Of a stretch of DNA of 64,000 nt, positions 36,411 through 44,162 are shown one piece after another. Numbering within the stretch: the stretch's first letter is position 1; each line of letters starts with the position of its first letter. Position numbers and translations under genes: made by a program. This DNA comes from Flavobacterium sp. CFS9 (GTDB lineage Bacteria > Bacteroidota > Bacteroidia > Flavobacteriales > Flavobacteriaceae), in the NCBI RefSeq assembly GCF_041154745.1, contig NZ_AP031573.1, positions 4,340,001 through 4,404,000 of the forward strand, in the 5' to 3' direction. The notes beneath the pieces were generated by a model. It saw only the letters and a list, made by a program, of their open reading frames with translations. It was not told the DNA's origin and made no database searches.

Positions 36411-38438
36411 TTAAAGTAATCCATTGTATTTACGGATAAACCATTCTGCGGTCAATACAAAAGCAATTAAGATCAACAGCCAAACCCAATCAATTAAAGG
36501 TGTTTTGGTAGAAATATTTTTTTCGATCGATTTGTATTCTTTGTTCTCTATAAGCTGCTGAATTAATTCATCTGCCTGATTTTCAAAGAAAGCTTTTCCA
36601 TTCGTTTGTAAGGCCAATTGCTTTAATTTCTGAACATCCGGATTTACAAACTGCTTCTCGATATCAAAATCTAAAATCTCAAAATGTCCTGAATAAGAAG
36701 TATTGGTGTTCAGTTCTTTTACTGTAAAGTTATATTTTCCGGTTGAAAGACCGTCAAGATTTACTGAGAATGAATTGTTTCCTTTTAGCAAGTCGTAATT
36801 TTTTACCTGTTTGGTTTCTGTATTTGTCACGGTAATCGTAAGTCTTGCTTTCTCATCAAACTCATAGTTCTTATTAAAGTACTGTGCATTGATCACAATA
36901 GCCTCACCTGAATTGTAGAAGCTTTCGTGTGTAACGACCAAGGATTTTTTGGAAGTAGTTGAGACCAGATACTGAATAACCTTATCTATAAAAACGTCGT
37001 ATTTCTCAAAAGACTGATTGTCAATATGACTTTGCAAGCGCCATTTCCAGCTGTTTTCGCCTAAAAGAAAAGCGGTTCTTTTTCCCTGATTCTCTGTAAA
37101 GGCCAGTAATGGGGCGTTTGTCGAAACATTTCTTATTTTTGAAGAAAGCAATACTGATACATTTCCATTAGTTGTGACTGTTCCGAATAAATTTTGCAAT
37201 GGCGGAAAGTTTTCAAAATCTATGTTGTCTACAGCAAACAGATTAAACTGGGATTCAAATTCGGCCAGATAATCTTCTCTCTGACCGCTCATTTTAAATA
37301 CCAAACTTTTCTGTTGTTGATTCAGATAATTAAAATCAGTATTGTTACCGGTAATGATAAAAGTGTTTACTCCTGCCAGCTTATTGTTGTCAAAAATGGC
37401 TTTGAATGCGGTGGTCGGCTGGTATAAAACCAAAACTGAAGCTTCTTGTAACTGATTAATATCATTTGGCTTAACTAAGACCACTTTACGTTGTGCATTC
37501 GTTTCAATCGAACGTTTTAAGGCTGCAATATCGGGATGATTTATGGCAGAAACGATTGCAATCGTTGACTTTTGATCAATGATTTCGACGGCAAAATTTT
37601 TGATATTGTTGTAACTGTTTTTCTCTTTTATATTGGAAGAAACTGCTGCTTTAAAAATTTGTAAACCTACCTTATCGGCTGGTAAAAGCAAGTTTAAGGT
37701 TGCTGTTTTTTTAGAAGGAGAAAAAGAAACTTTTTCTTTGGCAACAACCTTCCCCCCTTGTGATATTGTAAAATCGGCATTTGTGGTTTTACTTCCTGCA
37801 TATTGAAGAAAAACTTCTACAGGGAATTTATTTTTGTGAAAAGCGTATTTGTTTACGTTTAACTGATTGATCTTAAGATCTAAAAAAGTAGTTGTATCTC
37901 CCACAACCAAAGGATAAACTTTATTGACAGGATCAAAGCGATAAACATAATCGTTTCCTGTAGTCTGATTTCCGTCAGTTATTACGACAGTTGGAAAAAT
38001 CAAATTTTTATTGATGCTTTTCAGATTTTTGGCTGCTTCATCAAGATTGGTTTGTTTTCCTTTGAAATCAAACTTCTCCGAAGGTTTAAAATCGGCATCA
38101 AACTGGTAGGACTGAATTTCGAATTTATCGCGAAGTGCAGGATTCGACATCAATTTTTGATGCAATTCTATCACCTTTTTATCTGAATTTAAAGCGGTAA
38201 TAGAACTTGAATTGTCTACTGCGATTGCCAACGGAGTTTTGGTAACTTCCAGTGAATTTTTGGTCATTATTGGGTTTATCAATAAAAGTAATAATCCAAA
38301 AATGGCTAAAAAACGTAAAAAAGCCAAAAACCAAATCACATTGGATTTGTTTTTGGCTTTAAAAAAATATTGAAAATACGACAAACCAACTGCAATTACT
38401 AAAGAAAGTAATATTAATAGAATCGTGTTTGTAGTCAT
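36411..38438 (-). CDS. membrane-anchored VWA-domain protein
   Basis: In this 675-residue protein two N-terminal TM helices (about 5-24 and 36-60) are followed by a periplasm-facing region with a von Willebrand factor A-like fold: MIDAS-type AVDNSSSI near 90 (DxSxS) and VVITDGNQTTGN near 152. A long beta-rich middle section and a final TM helix (LIDWVWLLILIAFVLTAEWFI) end it. The layout recalls BatA/BatB-like or glutamine-amidotransferase-like membrane proteins of Bacteroidota. The role is unknown. It is on the same strand as the gene before it (fabG, upstream) with a perfect heptamer array between. Confidence 0.75.
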   Translation of the reverse strand: MTTNTILLILLSLVIAVGLSYFQYFFKAKNKSNVIWFLAFLRFLAIFGLLLLLINPIMTKNSLEVTKTPLAIAVDNSSSITALNSDKKVIELHQKLMSNPALRDKFEIQSYQFDADFKPSEKFDFKGKQTNLDEAAKNLKSINKNLIFPTVVITDGNQTTGNDYVYRFDPVNKVYPLVVGDTTTFLDLKINQLNVNKYAFHKNKFPVEVFLQYAGSKTTNADFTISQGGKVVAKEKVSFSPSKKTATLNLLLPADKVGLQIFKAAVSSNIKEKNSYNNIKNFAVEIIDQKSTIAIVSAINHPDIAALKRSIETNAQRKVVLVKPNDINQLQEASVLVLYQPTTAFKAIFDNNKLAGVNTFIITGNNTDFNYLNQQQKSLVFKMSGQREDYLAEFESQFNLFAVDNIDFENFPPLQNLFGTVTTNGNVSVLLSSKIRNVSTNAPLLAFTENQGKRTAFLLGENSWKWRLQSHIDNQSFEKYDVFIDKVIQYLVSTTSKKSLVVTHESFYNSGEAIVINAQYFNKNYEFDEKARLTITVTNTETKQVKNYDLLKGNNSFSVNLDGLSTGKYNFTVKELNTNTSYSGHFEILDFDIEKQFVNPDVQKLKQLALQTNGKAFFENQADELIQQLIENKEYKSIEKNISTKTPLIDWVWLLILIAFVLTAEWFIRKYNGLL

Positions 38439-38448
38439 ATATTATTTT

Positions 38449-38518
38449 GTTTATGGTTTACAGTTTTTTGTTTATAGTTTATGGCTGCAGAACAATAAAC
38501 AACAAACCATCAACAATT
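38449..38518. repeat. heptamer inverted array P (GTTTATG type), phase kept through the loop
   Basis: Ten consecutive 7-mers fill 38449-38518 without a break: five GTTTANN-like units, one central GCTGCAG, then four AACNANN units that are the reverse complement of the first. The loop is itself a palindromic unit (CTGCAG). It lies between fabG and the VWA gene. Confidence 0.85.
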
Positions 38519-38524
38519 AACTTA

Positions 38525-39271
38525 TTAGGTAAGCATTCCTCCGCAAACATTAAGTACTTGTCCGGTAACATAAGAACTTAAGTCTGAAGCTAAGAAAAGA
38601 CAGGCGTTAGCAACATCTTCTGCGCTTCCTCCTCTTTTTAACGGAATTCCTTCTCTCCATCCTTTTACTACATCTTCGTTTAATTTTGCAGTCATTTCAG
38701 TTTCAATAAAACCAGGCGCGATTGCATTGCAACGAATGTTACGGGAACCTAACTCTAGTGCTACAGATTTAGTGAAACCAATTGCACCTGCTTTTGAAGC
38801 GGCATAGTTAGTTTGTCCTGCATTTCCTGAAACTCCTACTACTGAACTGATATTTATGATAGATCCTGAACGTTGTTTCAAAAAGGTTTTTTGAATTGCT
38901 TTTGTCATATTAAAGACAGATTTCAGATTCACATCAATAACCTGATCAAAATCTGCTTCAGACATACGCATTAACAGGTTGTCTTTTGTAATTCCGGCAT
39001 TGTTAATTAAGATATCTACGGTTCCGAAATCAGCTAAAACTGCATCAACAAAAGTTTGTGCTTCATTAAAATCGGCAGCATTTGACTGGTATCCTTTTGC
39101 TTTAATTCCTAAACTGTTTAATTCAGCTTCTAAAGCTTCCGCAGAAGCTACAGATGAGCTGTATGTAAAAGCAACGTTTGCGCCATGTTTAGCAAAAACT
39201 TCAGCAATTCCTCTTCCAATTCCACGACTAGCGCCTGTAATAATGGCAACTTTTCCTTCTAGTAATTTCAT
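38525..39271 (-). CDS. fabG: 3-oxoacyl-[acyl-carrier-protein] reductase
   Basis: This is a 248-residue classical SDR with the glycine motif TGASRGIG (12-19), NNAG (90-93), catalytic Ser142/Ser143, Tyr156 and Lys160 (YAASK), and the end SSYVTGQVLNVCGGM typical of FabG. ATG at 39271 is preferred over an in-frame TTG two codons earlier. It performs the first reduction of the fatty-acid elongation cycle. It is not next to other fab genes here. Confidence 0.92.
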   Translation of the reverse strand: MKLLEGKVAIITGASRGIGRGIAEVFAKHGANVAFTYSSSVASAEALEAELNSLGIKAKGYQSNAADFNEAQTFVDAVLADFGTVDILINNAGITKDNLLMRMSEADFDQVIDVNLKSVFNMTKAIQKTFLKQRSGSIINISSVVGVSGNAGQTNYAASKAGAIGFTKSVALELGSRNIRCNAIAPGFIETEMTAKLNEDVVKGWREGIPLKRGGSAEDVANACLFLASDLSSYVTGQVLNVCGGMLT

Positions 39272-39363
39272 ATTCAAAATTAATGTTAATATTATTTCCA
39301 GCTAACCAGCGATTTACTTTCTCTTTAAAAATAGAGTAAAAAACAGTGCTGTGAATGACTTGT

Positions 39364-39371
39364 CAAATATA
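39364..39371 (-). promoter_or_regulatory. candidate fabG promoter
   Basis: TATATTTG on the minus strand fits the -7 consensus, giving a leader of roughly 90 nt before the fabG ATG. Confidence 0.45.
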
Positions 39372-39444
39372 TGATAATTCCCTTTTTAAAAAAATTAAGT
39401 CACCGCATAATTTAAGATTATGAATGATTCTTTAATAAACATCA

Positions 39445-39476
39445 CAAAAAAAACCGTTTCAAATTATGAAACGGTT
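39445..39476 (-). terminator. terminator of the small peptide gene
   Basis: On the minus strand a 10-bp stem AACCGTTTCA / complement with a 5-nt loop (39452-39476) is followed by a run of U. It lies 44 bp after the stop codon of the 39520-39723 gene. Confidence 0.85.
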
Positions 39477-39519
39477 AGTATTTATTGAATATCATTCCGT
39501 AAGGAACACATCTTAAAAA

Positions 39520-39723
39520 TTACTCACAAATTACACCATCGATTGTTACTCTGCATATTGGTTCGGCAGGTGTTACAGGTGGAAGCATAATACATGGCCC
39601 ATTATAAGGTAATGGTGACCAAGGCACAGTGCATCTTACTCCGCCGCTTCCGTTTACTTCTTTTAGTTCTTCTTTACTTAATACTTCAACTCCTGCGAAA
39701 TTTAAAATAGTTTTTAACATCAT
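39520..39723 (-). CDS. double-glycine-leader Cys-containing secreted peptide precursor (bacteriocin/RiPP-like)
   Basis: This 67-residue protein has an N-terminal leader ending LSKEELKEVNGSGG, the form of a Bacteroidota double-glycine leader cut by a C39-type peptidase or transporter. The predicted core after Gly-Gly has about 37 residues with four Cys, several Pro and a net hydrophobic character, so two disulfides or other linkages are possible. The gene stands alone with its own terminator. No maturation enzyme, immunity gene or peptidase-ABC transporter is adjacent in the window, so those would act from elsewhere. The target and activity are unknown. Confidence 0.7.
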   Translation of the reverse strand: MMLKTILNFAGVEVLSKEELKEVNGSGGVRCTVPWSPLPYNGPCIMLPPVTPAEPICRVTIDGVICE

Positions 39724-39854
39724 AAAATTGGTTATTTAATAGTTGGTTATCTCAATCATTTATTGTCGGTTGAGTTTCAGACATAAACATATTCTTAAAT
39801 AATATATTGATTTTCTTTCTAAATCAAGTAAAACTAGTTGTTCTGATTGCTCAC

Positions 39855-39882
39855 TTAAAAAAGCAGCCCAAAATCGGGCTGC
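39855..39882 (-). terminator. terminator of the small membrane protein gene
   Basis: On the minus strand a GC-rich 7-bp stem GCAGCCC/GGGCTGC (39863-39882, 6-nt loop) is followed by UUUUUU. It lies about 30 bp after the stop codon of the 89-residue membrane protein gene. Confidence 0.85.
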
Positions 39883-39913
39883 CTCTACTCAAAATAATAA
39901 AATAAAAATAAAA

Positions 39914-40183
39914 CTAAAATTCATAATTTTGTAGGAGTAAAAAATAACAAACTCCAAATATAAATAGTGCAATTAACAATGCGGCAATTGATAACTTAAA
40001 ATTTTGTGTACCATTAAGCTTATCTTCTTTTCGTATTTTTATCATACTTAGAGTCAATATTGGAGTTATCAAAAGCAAACCGAGACACAAAAAGTATGTA
40101 CTGTACTCACGATATATCAAACCCAAAATTTGGCATGAAATAAGTATAAGTGTGATGCTAAATGATGGAATATATTTTTTCAT
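39914..40183 (-). CDS. small membrane protein of unknown function
   Basis: This 89-residue protein has three likely TM helices (about 8-24, 30-47 and 67-85) separated by a short basic loop (KIRKEDKLNG). There is no recognisable family. It starts 10 bp after a 15-codon ORF and ends before a terminator. It lies 190 bp upstream of the Cys-containing peptide gene on the same strand but is separated from it by a terminator, so an immunity role for that peptide is only a guess. Confidence 0.55.
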   Translation of the reverse strand: MKKYIPSFSITLILISCQILGLIYREYSTYFLCLGLLLITPILTLSMIKIRKEDKLNGTQNFKLSIAALLIALFIFGVCYFLLLQNYEF

Positions 40184-40193
40184 AAGTAAAAGA

Positions 40194-40241
40194 TTATTTT
40201 ACTCTTCCAACATACTTACCAAGTAATTTTAACTTTTTCAT
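40194..40241 (-). CDS. 15-residue basic mini-ORF upstream of the small membrane protein
   Basis: ATG to TAA spans 16 codons encoding MKKLKLLGKYVGRVK, with six Lys/Arg and no acidic residue. It ends 10 bp before the 89-residue protein start, a spacing that would allow translational coupling. The first residues resemble the start of Bacteroidota peptide leaders (MKKLKLL), so it could be a truncated relic of a peptide gene, a regulatory upstream ORF or chance. Confidence 0.35.
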   Translation of the reverse strand: MKKLKLLGKYVGRVK

Positions 40242-40344
40242 GATAATATTTTTTAATGATTAACATATTTTAAATGTGTTATTTTGAAAGAATAATAACT
40301 AAATTAAGTTGTTAAAATATGAATTTAGTGTAAAGTTTATTATC

Positions 40345-40382
40345 AAAAGAGAAGTTCATTTGAACTTCTCTTTTTTTTTTTT
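40345..40382. terminator. terminator after the DUF4302 lipoprotein gene
   Basis: An 11-bp stem AGAGAAGTTCA / complement (40348-40371) is flanked by AAAA on the left and 12 T on the right. It lies just after the stop codon of the import cluster on the minus strand. The longer T run faces the plus strand, so it may act both ways. Confidence 0.7.
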
Positions 40383-40387
40383 TAAGT

Positions 40388-41761
40388 TTACTGAAATGCC
40401 CAGGTTGTCATTCTAAATGGACTTGAAGCGGACGTAAAAGTAAATACGGTATTCGTTGCTCCAACAGTAAAGTTTTCCCTTTTAAAGTATAACCCTGCCG
40501 GATTCATGAGCTGATCGTCCATAGCCTTTAAGTTTGCAGGTGCAGGAATAGGAAGTGCACTGGCAAAAGTAGCTCCGGAAGTCCATTTAGGCGTAGGCGT
40601 TAAGATGATAACCTTTTTAGTTTCATCTACTGATAATGTAAAGAAATGGTATACTCTTGTTAATACACCTGCTGCGTTTGAAAATCTGTATTCAACATAA
40701 CTTCCGTTAGGAGTGCTAAACCAAGGCTGTACTCTTAGTAAAGTTGTGCCAGCCGGCATAGAAGCTTCAATATCTTTGAATAGTGAAAGGAATAATGCTG
40801 AATTTGTTGCTGCCGCTGTTAATATTGACCTGTCATGTCCATATACTACATTTGCATTTGCCACCTGTAATATTTTATAATCATCTGTTAAGGACAATGG
40901 TGTGTTGCTATACTTAATACTTGCAGAAACTCCTCCCGTTCCGGTTGCGGTGAAACTTTTGCTTGTGGGATCAAAAGTAAAATTGGAAAGTTTTTGACCC
41001 TTAACTTCTAAAGGAAGTTTTGAAAAAGCACCCGTCGGATTAAATGAAAAAGCAAAATCATAACTTTCTTTAACAGCAGGGTCTAAAGAAGATCCAGTTG
41101 CAAAACGAGCAAGCGCGTTATAATCAAATTGATAGTCTTTAGTTGTCGTTCCGTCATTGATCTGCAATAATCGGAATAGCGGGCTTGTTGCGTCGCCAGC
41201 TAAACCGTTAATGACTGGTACATTTTTAGGCAAATCAGTCCAGTCCTGAGCCGTTGCTTTTGCAAAACGCAGAAAATGCCCATTCCTGTTGGTTTTAAAA
41301 ATAATATCCCCATTTTTTTGCTGTCCATAATAAAAAAACTGAAAATCTCCTAAATATCCCTTTGCATAAAGTGCTGATGTGGGAGAATTTGCGGCATCTG
41401 ACAAAAGATGTATTTTGTTTTTTGTAGTAAAGACTAAACTTACAGTACTTCCTGTTTGTATATTGTACTGACTTCTGTAGGTTCCTGTATCACTAAAGTC
41501 AGATGCCATGTCTACATTTCCTTGTGGTAAAAATTTAAACAAGTGGGTCCAACCTCCTAGTTGTGTACTATCGGTATAATAAACCGCTTTCCATCCTTCA
41601 GAAGAAGAAAGTAACAAATCATTTAATTCTTTTTGACGGCCGCTTAGTCGATCCGTTGCATTTTCATCAAATTTTGCCTCTACTTCCGGGCTCGAACATG
41701 ACCCTAATAGTAAAGCTATAAAAGGAATCAGTAAATAGTTATATATAAATTTTGCTTTCAT
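40388..41761 (-). CDS. DUF4302-type surface lipoprotein of a Sus-like import cluster
   Basis: This is a 457-residue lipoprotein with a signal peptide and lipobox ending in LLLGSC (Cys about 22). The body resembles DUF4302: a start after the lipobox with NDLLLSSSEGWKAVYYTDS, a beta-rich middle, and a C-terminal aromatic strand. It is last in the sigma/FecR/SusC/SusD/metallohydrolase/DUF4302 order. DUF4302 proteins are found with such transporters and probably help capture the substrate at the cell surface. Confidence 0.8.
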   Translation of the reverse strand: MKAKFIYNYLLIPFIALLLGSCSSPEVEAKFDENATDRLSGRQKELNDLLLSSSEGWKAVYYTDSTQLGGWTHLFKFLPQGNVDMASDFSDTGTYRSQYNIQTGSTVSLVFTTKNKIHLLSDAANSPTSALYAKGYLGDFQFFYYGQQKNGDIIFKTNRNGHFLRFAKATAQDWTDLPKNVPVINGLAGDATSPLFRLLQINDGTTTKDYQFDYNALARFATGSSLDPAVKESYDFAFSFNPTGAFSKLPLEVKGQKLSNFTFDPTSKSFTATGTGGVSASIKYSNTPLSLTDDYKILQVANANVVYGHDRSILTAAATNSALFLSLFKDIEASMPAGTTLLRVQPWFSTPNGSYVEYRFSNAAGVLTRVYHFFTLSVDETKKVIILTPTPKWTSGATFASALPIPAPANLKAMDDQLMNPAGLYFKRENFTVGATNTVFTFTSASSPFRMTTWAFQ

Positions 41762-41787
41762 AATATTTTTTGTAAAATTTAATATTC

Positions 41788-42642
41788 TTAATTGTTTATT
41801 ATGGCATCTGTGTTTTTTTGTGCCTCATCTCTTAAAGCATAAAAATCGATGTTAAAAGCACTTTTATAATAATTCACCACAATTGCCTCCTTGGCTTTAA
41901 TACTCGCTCTACCGGTAGCGCTTGCACCTGCTAATATGGCATCGTACTCCGCTTTTGAGCTTGTTAAAATGGTTGAAGCTGTTTCGGCAAAATCTTCAAT
42001 GATATTCAAGCGTGCATAACTTGTGATGAATCCTAAGTTTCTTGAAGTAGCAGTGGCTTCTGTATACCACGATGTTGTGTATCCGCCTGGAGTTAACTTA
42101 TACCACGCCTGCTGATCGAAAGGTTTTGTTTGATTTAAAATGTGTACATATTCGTGCTGAATGGTATGAATAAATTCTGTTACATCAGCTCTGTTTTTTT
42201 TATTGAGATTGTCTACCTCAAAGAGCGTTATCTTTTGCCCCGCCTCTGCAAGTCCCAATGTCCTTGTCCCATTTGTATTTAAATTTGTACCTCCAACAAG
42301 TACAAATTCTCTAGGGGCAAGTTTTTTAACAAAATCAGCTCCTCCAAGAGTAGAGTAACTATCAATCCAGATTTTTTTTACTACCTCCATCGCCGGCTGA
42401 ACTTTAGTGACATCTGGTGGGTACAAATATCTATTGTTGTCTACTAAATTTTGATTCCACAGATAATATACATTTATATTATATGGCGTTAAAAAATTAG
42501 TACCAATCCATTTATCTAAATCTGTTTTTACAGGAATCGAATAATCAAACTGACTTTCTTTTGGCTGATTTTCGTGAGCACAGGAAGCAAGAAGTAAAAC
42601 TCCTGCAATTAGTACTGTTTTATATGTTTTGAATATTTTCAT
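41788..42642 (-). CDS. substrate-import-associated zinc metallohydrolase lipoprotein (TIGR04549-like)
   Basis: In this 284-residue protein a lipobox (LLLASC, Cys about 21) anchors it to the outer membrane. The zincin motif HEYVH lies near 164-168 within TIQHEYVHILNQTKPF, followed by the TEATATS region that could provide a third ligand. The family is named for its position beside SusC/SusD-like transporters. It may process a peptide, a siderophore or another substrate before import. The actual substrate is unknown. Confidence 0.85.
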   Translation of the reverse strand: MKIFKTYKTVLIAGVLLLASCAHENQPKESQFDYSIPVKTDLDKWIGTNFLTPYNINVYYLWNQNLVDNNRYLYPPDVTKVQPAMEVVKKIWIDSYSTLGGADFVKKLAPREFVLVGGTNLNTNGTRTLGLAEAGQKITLFEVDNLNKKNRADVTEFIHTIQHEYVHILNQTKPFDQQAWYKLTPGGYTTSWYTEATATSRNLGFITSYARLNIIEDFAETASTILTSSKAEYDAILAGASATGRASIKAKEAIVVNYYKSAFNIDFYALRDEAQKNTDAIINN

Positions 42643-42661
42643 ACTACTTTCTAATTAAAAT

Positions 42662-44149
42662 TTATCTAGGATTTTTTTCAATACCATTATCTGACGCTCT
42701 AAGTGGTATTTGTAATGCTCTGCGTTTATCGTCTTTTTGTAGAACATTATTCCTTTCTATTTTTCCAAATGCAAGTGTATTATGTGTTACTACAAGATTA
42801 AAACGTTTAATATCAAACCATCTGTGCCCTTCTTGCATAAATTCTCTCCTGCGTGCTTCAGCAATTGCTTTTATATAAGAAGTTTGTACAGGGGTTAAGG
42901 TGTAGAAAGGGGTGAATTCATTTGAAATAACAGGATATTTAGCAGTAACGACTCCTTCATTTAATAAATCTGTCGCTGGATTATAGCCGCTAGTTCTGGT
43001 ACCTAAAAAGTAACCCAACTCCGTATTGGCTTCAGCCATTTTATTTTTCATTACTAATGCTTCAATTCTATTGAGATACACATCATCATTGCTAAACAAA
43101 ACAGTAGCAGCATAAGGTACCCCTATACCAGATGTTAGATTTGTGATTTTGAAATATTCATAAGCTTTTGGAAAATAAACAACTGTACCTCCGTCATATT
43201 GACCACTAGTAAATGTTAGATTGGCTTTATTCCACATATTTGTACTATTGCCAAGAATTTCATTAGATCTATTTGCAGCAAGAGAAAATCTATACCCAGT
43301 TGCTCTACTTGCAAGTGAATTTGGATAACTAATTAATAAGTTGGTTTCCCTATCTGCACTTGAATATTGAATGTCTCTTTGGGCAAAAGCCGTACCAGTA
43401 TAAGTTGGCCAGTCTCTAATTTTTGTTGGTTTAGAACCTAAACTTTCAGAATACTCCAGTACTTTATCCCAATCTCCTTTTATCAAATAAAAACGAGTAG
43501 CAAACGCTTTACTTGCCTCCACGGTAAAATGATATTTTGGTTCTTTGTAATCATTAGTTACATATTTTAGTCCCTCTACAATATCCTGCTCAATAAAATC
43601 AAAAACTTCTTTTACGCTGTTACGTTTGTACTGAACCAGTAACTCAGTTTCGGGAGATTTAATGTACGGAATCCCCAAGTCTGTTGCCGCGGTGGCAGGA
43701 TTGTAACGATTTGACCATAAAGAAACCAGCATAAAGTGATTGTAGGCTCTGGCTATTAAAGCTTCTCCTTTTTGAGGATTTAGACTAGCCGGACTCCCAA
43801 GCTTTTGAATGGCTTCGAGTGCCTGGTTTGCTGCTGCAATGGCTTCGTAAGATGCTACCCAGAATTCTGATTCGGAATCAAATCCGATCTGAGTGTGCAT
43901 TTCCCAGTTGAAACTTTGTTCATTATATAAATTAGTGCGCGATAGCAGCTCACTGTCAAAAACATTGTCAGACATTGCTTCTGCAAGAGGCATATACGTT
44001 TTACTAGGGTAAGCCGAAACTAATAGTTCCGAAACTTTTTCAGGAGTATCTATTTGTGTTCTGTTATCCGGTACTTCTGAAAGATAATCATCGCAACTTG
44101 TAATACTGGTTAATAGTAGTAAAGACAATAATATTTTTATATTTTTCAT
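42662..44149 (-). CDS. SusD/RagB-family outer-membrane substrate-binding lipoprotein
   Basis: This 495-residue lipoprotein has a lipobox in LLTSITSC (Cys about 19) and an N-terminal DDYLSEVPDNR typical of SusD proteins. TPR-like helices hold AYNHFMLVSLWSNRYN, and the C-terminal EARRREFMQEGHRWFDIKRF segment is characteristic. ATG at 44149 is chosen over an upstream in-frame TTG. It forms the lid of the SusC channel encoded immediately upstream and shares its operon. Confidence 0.95.
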   Translation of the reverse strand: MKNIKILLSLLLLTSITSCDDYLSEVPDNRTQIDTPEKVSELLVSAYPSKTYMPLAEAMSDNVFDSELLSRTNLYNEQSFNWEMHTQIGFDSESEFWVASYEAIAAANQALEAIQKLGSPASLNPQKGEALIARAYNHFMLVSLWSNRYNPATAATDLGIPYIKSPETELLVQYKRNSVKEVFDFIEQDIVEGLKYVTNDYKEPKYHFTVEASKAFATRFYLIKGDWDKVLEYSESLGSKPTKIRDWPTYTGTAFAQRDIQYSSADRETNLLISYPNSLASRATGYRFSLAANRSNEILGNSTNMWNKANLTFTSGQYDGGTVVYFPKAYEYFKITNLTSGIGVPYAATVLFSNDDVYLNRIEALVMKNKMAEANTELGYFLGTRTSGYNPATDLLNEGVVTAKYPVISNEFTPFYTLTPVQTSYIKAIAEARRREFMQEGHRWFDIKRFNLVVTHNTLAFGKIERNNVLQKDDKRRALQIPLRASDNGIEKNPR

Positions 44150-44162
44150 AGTCAATTAAATT

